Source: Marinobacter psychrophilus
GTDB taxonomy: Bacteria; Pseudomonadota; Gammaproteobacteria; Pseudomonadales; Oleiphilaceae
DNA: 64,000 nucleotides
Assembly: GCF_001043175.1 (NCBI RefSeq)
Contig: NZ_CP011494.1
Span: 620,001 to 684,000 of the forward strand
Direction: 5' to 3'
Under the pieces are notes generated by a model, which was given only the letters and a program-made list of their open reading frames with translations, was not told the origin of the DNA and ran no database searches. The translations under genes were made by a program, and so were the position numbers. Shown here one piece after another: positions 53,147 to 60,942 of this stretch (positions within the stretch are counted from its first letter, which is position 1; the number at the start of each line of letters is the position of its first letter).

Positions 53147-56128
53147 CTAGGACCTTTGATTCTGGCTGTAGGCAGCGGGTGTGTCTTCGGGCTCGTAAGC
53201 CGGCAGCTTCAGGCGAATGCAGGTGCCCGGGTTGGGGCTGTCTGCGGCGTTGAGCCGAGCCGGACCCTTCGCCGGGCTCTCCGCCTGAATGTTGCCATAG
53301 TGCTCTTCAACAATACTGTAAACCAGTGCAAGACCAAGACCTGTGCCTTTATTGGTGGGTTTGGTGGTGTAAAACGGCTCGAAAATGTGATCAAGCTTGT
53401 CGGCGGCGATACCGCTGCCCTGGTCGATGACTTCGATGATAGCTGAATAGCCATCGGCCTCACCAATTACCTGCACTTCGCCGCCATCTGGCGAGGCGTC
53501 ACGGGCGTTGGTTAGCAGGTTTACAAACACCTGCACCAGCCGCTGTTCATCTCCCAGAATGAGCAGTTCTGGCGGACAGGCGTTGAGGTACGAAATGCCC
53601 AGCCCTTTATCGCTCAACGACAATAAATTAATGGACTCCTGCACGCAGCGGCGTATTTGTACCGGTTCGTAGCGGTTGGCGGGGGCGTGATTACCGGAGC
53701 GGGCGAAATTCATCAGCGACTGCAGAATATTCGAGATGCGCCGGGTTTGCTGCTGAATCTGGTCGGCGGTGTCGAGAATGTCCGGGTTATCGGTTTCCAA
53801 TCGCAGATTTTGCGCCAGCGAAGAAATGCCGGTAACCGGGTTGCCGATCTCGTGGGCGACACCGGCAGCCAGCCGGCCCACTGAGGCTAATCGTTCGCTG
53901 TGCATCAGTTCGTCTTCGAGCAAGCGAATCTCGGTTTGGTCTTCCACCATAATAATGCTGCCGCTTTCGGCATGGTCGGGTCCGCTCAGGGCAGCTTTGT
54001 GCAAGTTCAGCCAGTGTGGCTGGCCACGCAAGTCCAAGCGGTGTTTGTAGCGGTGCACGTCCTCGCCCCGGTTAAAGTCGTCCAGAAGCTGGTGCCAGTG
54101 TGGCGGCAAGGTGGTCAGGCGCGCGCCAACCACTTCGTCGGCACTGATGCCGGTCAGGCGCTCCATGGTCTTATTCCACATCAGGATTTCGCCATCTTCA
54201 CCCACTGAACAGGCGGGTATGGGCAGATTTAACAGAGTCTGACGATAATGCCGGCGCAAATTGTCTAGCTCGCCGGCCAACCCGGTGAGCCGGTTCTGAT
54301 AGTCGCCCAAGGCGCCTTCCACGTATCGAATATCTTGGGCTGCACGCTGCATGGGTTTGAACCCCAAATGGCGTTTAACCATATCGCGAGCGATTTCTGG
54401 CCCCATCAGGCCCGACAGATTGGCTTCCACTTGGTCTCGCAGGCGCCTTAGCTGATAAGGACGGTACTCTACTTCGGGCAGTTTCAGTTGTAACAATGCG
54501 CGTTCCACCTCGCGCTGGGCGCCATCTTGTCCCAGAGGATCGCTGAGCTGGCGTACAAAGTCTGCAGACGAGGTGGCCAGCAATTCGCGCCGCTGCGGCC
54601 GCGACAAGGCTCCAAGCGAGCAGGCTTGGGCGGCGCTGCGTTCTTCACTGTTGCTGGAGCTAAGCACAGACACCACCACGAACATCACGACGTTGGCGCC
54701 GAGACTGAGGAACATAAAAAGATGCCAGTTACCGGCGTTCGGCACTATCGGACTGTCCAGCCACACCAGCAGGTTTGCAGCGCCGGAGAAGGGCAGCATC
54801 AAGGTAGTCACCCAGATTGCCAGCCCAGTCAGCATGCCGGCGATCAGGCCGCGGCGATTGCCCTCGGGCCAGAAGATGACTCCCAGGGCGCCGGGTAACA
54901 GCTGCAAGGTACCGGTGAGAGAGATTGCGCCAAGAATCGATAGCTGCAGATTTTTGCCTAGGGTTTCATGAAACATCAGAGCCAGAAACAGGATTAGAGC
55001 AATCAGCAGCCGCTTGACCCATTGCAGCCAGCGGTAGATGTCGGCCCGATCTTTGGGCGTCTTCAACGGCAGTACAATGTGATTCAGGGCCATGCCCGCA
55101 AGCGCCAGTGTGCTTACAATCATTAAACCGCTGGCGGCAGAGAGGCCTGCAATGTACATCATCAGCGTTAACGCGGGGCTGCCCAAGGCCTGGCCAATAC
55201 CAATGCTGTAGTAGCTGGCCGCGGTGGTTACCCCGAGCTCCTGGCCGCCCCAAAGAATCAGCGGTATCGGCAGGCCGAGCAGCAACAAGTACAAGGGGAG
55301 GCCCCAACTGGCTTTGGCCAGCGACGCCGGTGACGGATTTTCGCTGAAAATCATGTGGTACATGTGGGGCAGTACCAGTACCGACGCGAAAGATAGCAGC
55401 ATAACCGCCCGCCAACTGGCGTCGTCGATATTCATAGCCATATCAGCGACGGGCGCTTGGTTTTGGTCCAGCCAGAGCTGGAGGGCGTCGGGGCCGCCGA
55501 ACACAGAAAACAGAATGATGCCGCCTAACAGTAACAGTGCCAGCAGCTTGATCAGTGAATCAAAGGCAATGGCAACCACCAGCCCACGATGGTTGCTGGC
55601 GTGGGCGTTGCGGCGGGTGCCAAACAAAATGGCGAATAAAACCACGGTTACGCTGAACAGAGCGCTAATAACGTTAGGCGACACATCGGGAGCAAGAATG
55701 CTGGCAGAGCTGGTGACGGCCTGAATTTGCATGCTCAACAGAGCTAGAATGGCTGCGCCAGAACACAGTGTGACCAACGTGCCCGCCCATTGACTGCGGT
55801 AACGATAGGCAAAGAGGTCAGCCAAAGAGGTTAGCTGGTATGCCCGCCCGATACGCATGTACGGATTCAGTAACACCGGCGCCAACAAAAATGCACCGCT
55901 GATGCCCACATAATAAGCAAGAAAGCCGTAACCGGTTTCCGCCGCCGCACCCACCGATGCATACACCGACCAAATACCGGCGTACACGCCCAGGCTAAGA
56001 ACGTAAATAAGCGGGTGGCGTTCCAGCTTGCGTGGCAGTAACCCGCGCTCTGATATCCAGGCGATGCCGAACAGCAAACTCAGGTAGGCAACGCTGACCA
56101 GCAGCAGGCCAGCTGCACTAAAATTCAT
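53147..56128 (-). CDS. cbrA: Transporter-sensor histidine kinase CbrA
   Basis: About 993 residues. N-terminal SLC5 (sodium/solute symporter) domain of about 13 membrane helices (1-500), a linker, a PAS domain (NLPIPACSVGEDGEILMWNKTMERLTGIS, about 635), a HisKA domain with phospho-His in GVAHEIGNPVTGISSLAQ, and HATPase_c (VFVNLLTNARDASPDGGEV; FEPFYTTKPTNKGTGLGLAL). In Pseudomonas CbrA takes up histidine and, with CbrB, controls carbon/nitrogen balance. The ATG at 56128 lies inside the 3' end of cbrX, eleven bases before its stop is complete; a TTG 13 codons upstream is less likely. Confidence 0.92.
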   Translation of the reverse strand: MNFSAAGLLLVSVAYLSLLFGIAWISERGLLPRKLERHPLIYVLSLGVYAGIWSVYASVGAAAETGYGFLAYYVGISGAFLLAPVLLNPYMRIGRAYQLTSLADLFAYRYRSQWAGTLVTLCSGAAILALLSMQIQAVTSSASILAPDVSPNVISALFSVTVVLFAILFGTRRNAHASNHRGLVVAIAFDSLIKLLALLLLGGIILFSVFGGPDALQLWLDQNQAPVADMAMNIDDASWRAVMLLSFASVLVLPHMYHMIFSENPSPASLAKASWGLPLYLLLLGLPIPLILWGGQELGVTTAASYYSIGIGQALGSPALTLMMYIAGLSAASGLMIVSTLALAGMALNHIVLPLKTPKDRADIYRWLQWVKRLLIALILFLALMFHETLGKNLQLSILGAISLTGTLQLLPGALGVIFWPEGNRRGLIAGMLTGLAIWVTTLMLPFSGAANLLVWLDSPIVPNAGNWHLFMFLSLGANVVMFVVVSVLSSSNSEERSAAQACSLGALSRPQRRELLATSSADFVRQLSDPLGQDGAQREVERALLQLKLPEVEYRPYQLRRLRDQVEANLSGLMGPEIARDMVKRHLGFKPMQRAAQDIRYVEGALGDYQNRLTGLAGELDNLRRHYRQTLLNLPIPACSVGEDGEILMWNKTMERLTGISADEVVGARLTTLPPHWHQLLDDFNRGEDVHRYKHRLDLRGQPHWLNLHKAALSGPDHAESGSIIMVEDQTEIRLLEDELMHSERLASVGRLAAGVAHEIGNPVTGISSLAQNLRLETDNPDILDTADQIQQQTRRISNILQSLMNFARSGNHAPANRYEPVQIRRCVQESINLLSLSDKGLGISYLNACPPELLILGDEQRLVQVFVNLLTNARDASPDGGEVQVIGEADGYSAIIEVIDQGSGIAADKLDHIFEPFYTTKPTNKGTGLGLALVYSIVEEHYGNIQAESPAKGPARLNAADSPNPGTCIRLKLPAYEPEDTPAAYSQNQRS

Positions 56129-56294
56129 TGGGATCACGCCGCCATTCCAACCATACGCCAATGGCAATCAGCCCGGCCCAGATCAAATAAGGGCTATACC
56201 AGGCACTGCCGGACGATATCCACCAGTCGAGGATGTTGGGGGAGAAGACGTAAATCGCCAGGACCAGCAAAAAAACCAGACGATAAATATACAT
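56118..56294 (-). CDS. cbrX: CbrX-like 58-residue membrane protein upstream of cbrA
   Basis: 58 codons beginning MYIYRLVFLLVLAIYVF and ending RRDPNEF. Two hydrophobic segments, about residues 5-17 and 36-48, flank a Trp/Ser-rich loop. The last eleven bases overlap cbrA, so translation may be coupled. In Pseudomonas a small ORF, cbrX, holds the same position. The ribosome site is weak (GGTTACT). Function unknown; assistance to CbrA translation or membrane assembly is speculation. Name by position only. Confidence 0.82.
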   Translation of the reverse strand: MYIYRLVFLLVLAIYVFSPNILDWWISSGSAWYSPYLIWAGLIAIGVWLEWRRDPNEF

Positions 56295-56326
56295 CTAGAG
56301 TAACCGTGCCGCTGTGAATTCATAAT

Positions 56327-56356
56327 GTTATAGCACGATCGCGGCGCTGCTGTCAG
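56327..56356 (-). promoter_or_regulatory. Sigma-70 promoter of cbrX-cbrA-cbrB
   Basis: Minus strand CTGACA (56351-56356), 18-bp spacer, TATAAC (56327-56332): 5/6 matches to each hexamer. Predicted start near 56320, about 26 nt before cbrX. It lies just after the gluQ stop. Confidence 0.65.
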
Positions 56357-56366
56357 AAATGGCGGG

Positions 56367-57275
56367 CTACCAGTGCTGGGCGGTCGGCACAGGAATCGCG
56401 CTGCGCTGCCAGTGGGTGTGAGCCCAGGCAAGAACGGTGGCGGGTAGTTGCCGGGCAAGTTGCGCTGACGGTTGCTGGCCTAAAGCGTTCAGTGCGGCCA
56501 GTAGATTTGCGCTGGCATTGGTGTCGTCCAGCGCCGGGGCGTGGTTCTGTTTGCTCAGCTTCTGACCTTGCTGGTTGCGTATCACAGGAATGTGCAAGAA
56601 CTGTGGCACAGCCGCACCCAGTGCTTGAAACATCTGGTGCTGGGCGGCGGTCATGGTGCGTAGGTCTGAACCGCGTACCACGTGGCTGATGGATTGATCG
56701 ATATCGTCAACCACTACGGCCAATTGATAAGCGTAGAAGCCTTCTTTACGCAGTATCACCGGGTCGTCTGTTTCTGCTTGCAGGCTCTGTTGCTGTTCAC
56801 CCAGTAGCTGGTCGGTCCAGCGGCAGCGTTGGCTGCGCAAAGCAAAGCGCAGAGCGAAGTCACCGGGCGGCCAGGGGTGTTCGTTGGACACACTTGGGTT
56901 GAGGTAATGGTTGCGGCAATGGTTGGGGTGTTGACCCTTGCTGGCCTTCAGCTGTTTGCGTGAGCAGCGGCAAAAATAGGCATGTCCGGTTGCCACCAGA
57001 GTTTCAGCAGCAGCGCGGTAAGCGCTATAGCGTTGGGATTGGTAGCGCACAGGTTCATCGCCAATCAGGCCGTGGGCGCTCAGGCTGTGGAGTATTCGGG
57101 GTGTCGCATCTACCGGTTGGCGGAATGGATCCAGATCTTCAATACGCACCAGCCATTGGCCCTGGTGGTGCTTTGCCTCCAGGTAGCTGGCCAACGCGCT
57201 CACCAGCGAACCGAAGTGCAGCGGGCCGGTGGGCGATGGAGCGAAGCGACCGCGGTAAGAAACGTTGGGCGTCAT
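56367..57275 (-). CDS. gluQ: Glutamyl-Q tRNA(Asp) synthetase
   Basis: 302-residue paralogue of the GluRS catalytic domain that attaches glutamate to the queuosine base at position 34 of tRNA-Asp. HIGH-like motif SPTGPLHFGSLVSALASY, KMSKS-like KLSKQNH, and a zinc site (YFCRCSRKQL with NHCRNHY). It lacks the anticodon-binding domain. Follows dksA on the same strand (57-bp gap), the well-known dksA-gluQ order. Confidence 0.95.
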   Translation of the reverse strand: MTPNVSYRGRFAPSPTGPLHFGSLVSALASYLEAKHHQGQWLVRIEDLDPFRQPVDATPRILHSLSAHGLIGDEPVRYQSQRYSAYRAAAETLVATGHAYFCRCSRKQLKASKGQHPNHCRNHYLNPSVSNEHPWPPGDFALRFALRSQRCRWTDQLLGEQQQSLQAETDDPVILRKEGFYAYQLAVVVDDIDQSISHVVRGSDLRTMTAAQHQMFQALGAAVPQFLHIPVIRNQQGQKLSKQNHAPALDDTNASANLLAALNALGQQPSAQLARQLPATVLAWAHTHWQRSAIPVPTAQHW

Positions 57276-57332
57276 TGTAAGTTACGCCGGTGCAATAGCA
57301 GCCGGCGCAGTTTTGACAGGTTGGTAGACAGG

Positions 57333-57773
57333 TCAGATGCCGGTCTGGCGCTCGCGGATTTCCGCCAGTGTTTTGCAATCAATGCACAGTGTGGCAGTGG
57401 GCCGGGCTTCAAGCCGGCGGGCGCCTATTTCTACACCGCACTGGTCGCAGAACCCGTAATCGTCTTTATCAATGCGATCAACGGTTTTGTCGATCTTCTT
57501 AATCAGTTTGCGCTCGCGGTCACGGGTGCGCAGTTCCAAGCTGAACTCTTCCTCTTGGGTAGCCCTGTCACTGGGGTCTGCGTAGTTGGCAGCATCTTCT
57601 TGCATGTGGTGCATGGTGCGATCCACTTCTTCCATCAGCTCCTGCTTCCATTTCAGTAGCAGGCCTTTGAAGTGTTCAAGCATGTCTGCGCTCATGTATT
57701 CTTCACCCTTTTTCATTTCGTAAGGAGTGAAGTTGGTGAAGTTTTCGCTTGAATTGGCTGTTTTACTGATCAT
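57333..57773 (-). CDS. dksA: RNA polymerase-binding transcription factor DksA
   Basis: 146 residues. Coiled-coil hairpin (about 30-110) with the tip DPSDRATQEEEFSLELRTRDRERKLI, whose Asp and Ala residues reach the RNA polymerase secondary channel, and a four-cysteine zinc finger (CDQCGVEIG ... CIDCKTLAE). Works with ppGpp to reset promoters, notably rRNA. AGAGG precedes the ATG. Co-transcription with gluQ is likely. Confidence 0.96.
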   Translation of the reverse strand: MISKTANSSENFTNFTPYEMKKGEEYMSADMLEHFKGLLLKWKQELMEEVDRTMHHMQEDAANYADPSDRATQEEEFSLELRTRDRERKLIKKIDKTVDRIDKDDYGFCDQCGVEIGARRLEARPTATLCIDCKTLAEIRERQTGI

Positions 57774-57859
57774 TGAAACCGGCCTCTTGTGATTACTGCT
57801 ACAAGAACGCTTTGCTTCCTTTCGCGTCAGCCCCCGTGGCTGTGCGGTATAAAACCTGG

Positions 57860-57865
57860 ATTATA
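57860..57865 (-). promoter_or_regulatory. Probable -10 box of dksA
   Basis: Minus strand TATAAT, about 87 bp before dksA. A perfect -10 hexamer, but no good -35 at 16-18 bp, so only this element is marked. Confidence 0.4.
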
Positions 57866-57958
57866 AAGCATTCGCACTGAAACGGGATTTGGCGGAAAAT
57901 AGCAGATAAGTTGCGGGGGTGCCAGCTTTGCTGCAATACATATGACTCAGAGGTGTGC

Positions 57959-58690
57959 ATGAAGTTTGAACAACCGTTGCTGGAGGGGCTGCTTATTCGC
58001 CGCTACAAACGCTTTTTGGCCGATGTGCGACTGGCCGATGGCAGCGAGGTGACCGCCCATTGCCCGAACACTGGCAGCATGCTGGGCTGTCAGCCGGCGA
58101 ATGGAAGGGTGTGGCTGAGCCGCAGCGATAATCCTGCGCGCAAGTTGCCGTATACCTGGGAACTTGTTGAAACGGTTTCTGGCACCCTGGCCTGTATAAA
58201 TACGGCAAGACCGAACTCCCAGGCCCGCGAGGCGATTGAAGCGGGCCGTATCAGTGAGCTGACTGGATATAGCCATTGCCGCCCAGAAGTAAAATATGGC
58301 GAAGAAAAAAGCCGGATTGATCTGTTACTTTCCGGGCATGAGGCGAAGCCAAATGCCTGGGTGGAAGTGAAAAACGTAACGCTGGAGGACAACGGCCAGG
58401 GCTTTTTTCCAGACGCCGTGACAACCCGCGGGCAAAAACACTTGCGAGAGCTTATGGCTCAGGTTGCACTGGGTGATCGCGCGGTGCTGTTTTTTGTGGT
58501 GAATCACACCGCTATCGAAACGGTGCAGCCGGCAGACCACATAGACCAACACTACGGCCAACTGCTACGCCAAGCTCGTGATGCAGGCGTAGAGATCATC
58601 GCCTACCGGGCAAACCTAGCCAACGATGACGGCAGCCCGTCCGGCGAGATCACTCTAACCGAACCGGTGCCGGTTATTCTCGAAGTCTGA
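57959..58690 (+). CDS. sfsA: Sugar fermentation stimulation protein homologue SfsA
   Basis: 243 residues. [24 protein letters not shown] at the N-terminus, an OB-fold, and [13 protein letters not shown]-terminal nuclease-like fold with [13 protein letters not shown] and [17 protein letters not shown]. SfsA is linked to DNA binding and maltose gene expression in E. coli; its biochemical role is poorly defined. ATG at 57959 has AGAGG upstream. Divergent from dksA, a conserved arrangement. Confidence 0.94.
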   Translation: MKFEQPLLEGLLIRRYKRFLADVRLADGSEVTAHCPNTGSMLGCQPANGRVWLSRSDNPARKLPYTWELVETVSGTLACINTARPNSQAREAIEAGRISELTGYSHCRPEVKYGEEKSRIDLLLSGHEAKPNAWVEVKNVTLEDNGQGFFPDAVTTRGQKHLRELMAQVALGDRAVLFFVVNHTAIETVQPADHIDQHYGQLLRQARDAGVEIIAYRANLANDDGSPSGEITLTEPVPVILEV

Positions 58691-58732
58691 CCTCCGGCTC
58701 AGTTCAACGGTCCAGCCTCACTTGTCTATTTG

Positions 58733-59089
58733 TTACTTGTCGGTGCTGTACCGCATTCGCGTGCCGTGGTTTAGAGACATCAAAATCTCATTGGCTTGAA
58801 GCCGGTCAGGAAAAAAGCTACCGGAAATTTTGGCACCAGCAATACTGGCTCCTTCCAGGTTTGAGTGACTGAAATCTATACCCCTCAGGTCCGCGCCTCG
58901 AAAATAGGCGTGGCTCATGTCGAGCCCCTTGGCATCGATACCACGCAAGTCCAGTCCTCTGAAATCCCCATATGAAAAACTGGGCAGGTCGCCCCGGGTT
59001 AATTTTTTCGCATTGAAGGCGATAATGTCCTCCGTGCGAAGCGTTTCGTAGAGCGGGTCTTTAATATGATGCACGGCGTCGGTTGGCAT
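58733..59089 (-). CDS. Pentapeptide-repeat protein
   Basis: 118 residues. Central tandem A(D/N)LXX-type repeats, about eight units (YGDFRGLDLRGIDAKGLDMS ... FRGADLRGIDFSHSNLEGAS ), would form a short right-handed beta-helix. N-terminal segment DPLYETLRTEDIIAFNAKK is separate and charged. No signal peptide. Function unknown; too short for a Qnr-like DNA mimic by itself. Confidence 0.85.
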   Translation of the reverse strand: MPTDAVHHIKDPLYETLRTEDIIAFNAKKLTRGDLPSFSYGDFRGLDLRGIDAKGLDMSHAYFRGADLRGIDFSHSNLEGASIAGAKISGSFFPDRLQANEILMSLNHGTRMRYSTDK

Positions 59090-59171
59090 GATATTTCCTC
59101 GTAGCGTTTTATTCGGTTCTATAACGAGTATCGCTCAATCAGTCTGTTTTGGCCCTGATAGCGCCACGAAC

Positions 59172-60749
59172 TTACTTTGGGGGAAGCCCAAAATGCTGTC
59201 GAATTCGGTCTGCAACGGCCTCTGCCACTTGTTTCTGATCGGTGCGAAGATGTGCGGTATAAATTTTTTCTTTAGCTGTTAGGGGCTCAAACCAGTCTTT
59301 TTGGGCATCCAGCAATTCTTCTGTGGCTTCCGATGCGTCGTCTTTGCGTTTGCGTACCCATTCTTTTCGCAGCCCCTCTGGCGCTTCGCAGTGAATCAGT
59401 GCAAAGGGCACTCCCTGGCTTTCCGCAACAGCGGCAAACAGCGCGCGCTCCTGTTCTTTCAGACAGGCAGTGTCGGCTATAACCGGGAAGCCCGCAGCAA
59501 GCAGCCCGCTGGCAAGCTTCGCCAAGCGCTCATAAGTTTTTGTGTTGGCTTCAACGGAGTACAGGTTGCCTCCGGTAGGCGACTGACTGCGGTCCAGCGG
59601 CGCCAGCCCATGCAGACGTTTGCGTTCAACGTCAGATCGCAGCCGAATAAGACCCAGTTCGCCAGCCAAAGCGGCACTGACACAGGTTTTGCCACTTGCG
59701 GATAAGCCGACGGTGGCAATAAAGTAGCGGTTAGGAATGCTGCTGTAATCTTCTGCAAGCTGAGCGTAGGCGTTATAACGCTGCATCAGCTCTTCTTTTT
59801 CATTGTCGCCCAAGGACGGATTACCCATAGTGAACAGCGCAATCTTCGCTCGCACTATTGCTCGGTAAGCTTTGTAAAGCGGTAGTAGAGGCAGCGCCTC
59901 AAAATCGTCGCGATATTCCAGGTAAGTGTTCAACACCAAGTTGGCTTTGGCCGTTTCGCCGCGGGATTCCAGATCCATCAGCAAAAATGCCAGATCGTTA
60001 ATAACGTCAATCCAGCGGAACGGCTCGTTGAACTCGATGCAGTCGAACACCGTTACCTGATCGTTATACAAAGTGATGTTTGCCAGATGCAAATCACCAT
60101 GGCATTCACGCACCAGGCCTTGTTGGTGGCGCGCAGCAATCAGTGGTTGATGGCGTTCGAAGGTGGTGCGGGTCCAGATTTCCAGATTGTCCAGCTGTGC
60201 ACGTTGGCTGGCATCGCTCAGCAGCGGCCGAATCTGGTCAAAATTCTCCTGCATGGCGGCGTAGACCGCGTCGGGTGCTCCCAGCGGGCTGGCGGGGTCA
60301 ACCGGTGGCAGGCTATCGTGAAACTTTGCTGCTTGTTGAGCCAGCGTCGCCAGGCGGCCTGACTCCAGTTCGCCCCGTTCCTGCTGGCGATCGAACAAAT
60401 CGTCTTGGCGGAACTGACGCATTTTCAAAACGTACTCAAAGGCTTCCCCGCTGCCACCCAGCATCGGATTTTGTGGCGTGCCGGTAATCGGGATGACTTG
60501 CAGATACAACGGCGCTGCCAGGCGCCGGTTCAGCCGGAGTTCTTCTTCGCAGAAATGCTTGCGCCGCGGCAAGGTGGAAAAGTCGAGGAAGCCAAAGTCC
60601 ATCGGCTTCTTGATTTTGTAGGCAAACTCACCGGTCAGAACAACCTGGGAAATGTGAGTTTCGATAACCTGAAACTGGTGAACCGGATGGTCGTACAGAG
60701 CCGGATTTTGTAAAGCTTGAACCAGTGTGTTCGCAGGCGAATCGCTCAA
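59172..60749 (-). CDS. Bifunctional aminoglycoside-phosphotransferase-like plus AAA/P-loop kinase protein
   Basis: 525 residues in two parts. N-terminal kinase-like domain (about 20-310) with the catalytic motif ECHGDLHLANI and DFEALPLLPLYKAYRA; C-terminal P-loop kinase domain (about 335-520) with Walker A GLSASGKT. The architecture is common in gammaproteobacteria and often near mrcB, but the substrate is not established; antibiotic phosphorylation should not be assumed. ATG at 60749 retained. 193 bp upstream of divergent mrcB, a gap that includes repeat copy 2. Confidence 0.83.
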   Translation of the reverse strand: MSDSPANTLVQALQNPALYDHPVHQFQVIETHISQVVLTGEFAYKIKKPMDFGFLDFSTLPRRKHFCEEELRLNRRLAAPLYLQVIPITGTPQNPMLGGSGEAFEYVLKMRQFRQDDLFDRQQERGELESGRLATLAQQAAKFHDSLPPVDPASPLGAPDAVYAAMQENFDQIRPLLSDASQRAQLDNLEIWTRTTFERHQPLIAARHQQGLVRECHGDLHLANITLYNDQVTVFDCIEFNEPFRWIDVINDLAFLLMDLESRGETAKANLVLNTYLEYRDDFEALPLLPLYKAYRAIVRAKIALFTMGNPSLGDNEKEELMQRYNAYAQLAEDYSSIPNRYFIATVGLSASGKTCVSAALAGELGLIRLRSDVERKRLHGLAPLDRSQSPTGGNLYSVEANTKTYERLAKLASGLLAAGFPVIADTACLKEQERALFAAVAESQGVPFALIHCEAPEGLRKEWVRKRKDDASEATEELLDAQKDWFEPLTAKEKIYTAHLRTDQKQVAEAVADRIRQHFGLPPK

Positions 60750-60885
60750 AGTGTTTTCCTCGTGTTGCTTGAACCCATTAATTGTCTATATGACATCATA
60801 AGGGCTAGATTACGGAAATAACACACAACTGGCCTACTGCGACGGCTAGTGTCTTGTCTGGCGAATTCGCAAGCCCCTCAGAAGG

Positions 60886-60908
60886 TCGGTAGGTTTACCA
60901 ATTAGTCA
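60886..60908 (+). repeat. Short dispersed repeat, copy 2
   Basis: Partner of 17057-17079 (20/23 identical). Preceded by AAGCCCC at 60871-60877. Lies 35 bp before the mrcB start, so it could overlap the mrcB promoter. Confidence 0.6.
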
Positions 60909-60942
60909 CACTAGGCACCAGAGCGTTCGTTATACTGCCGCC

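Noticed and set aside
59172..60749. Aminoglycoside resistance gene
   Set aside because: Only the kinase fold motif HGDLHLAN is shared; the fusion and core-genome setting argue for another role.
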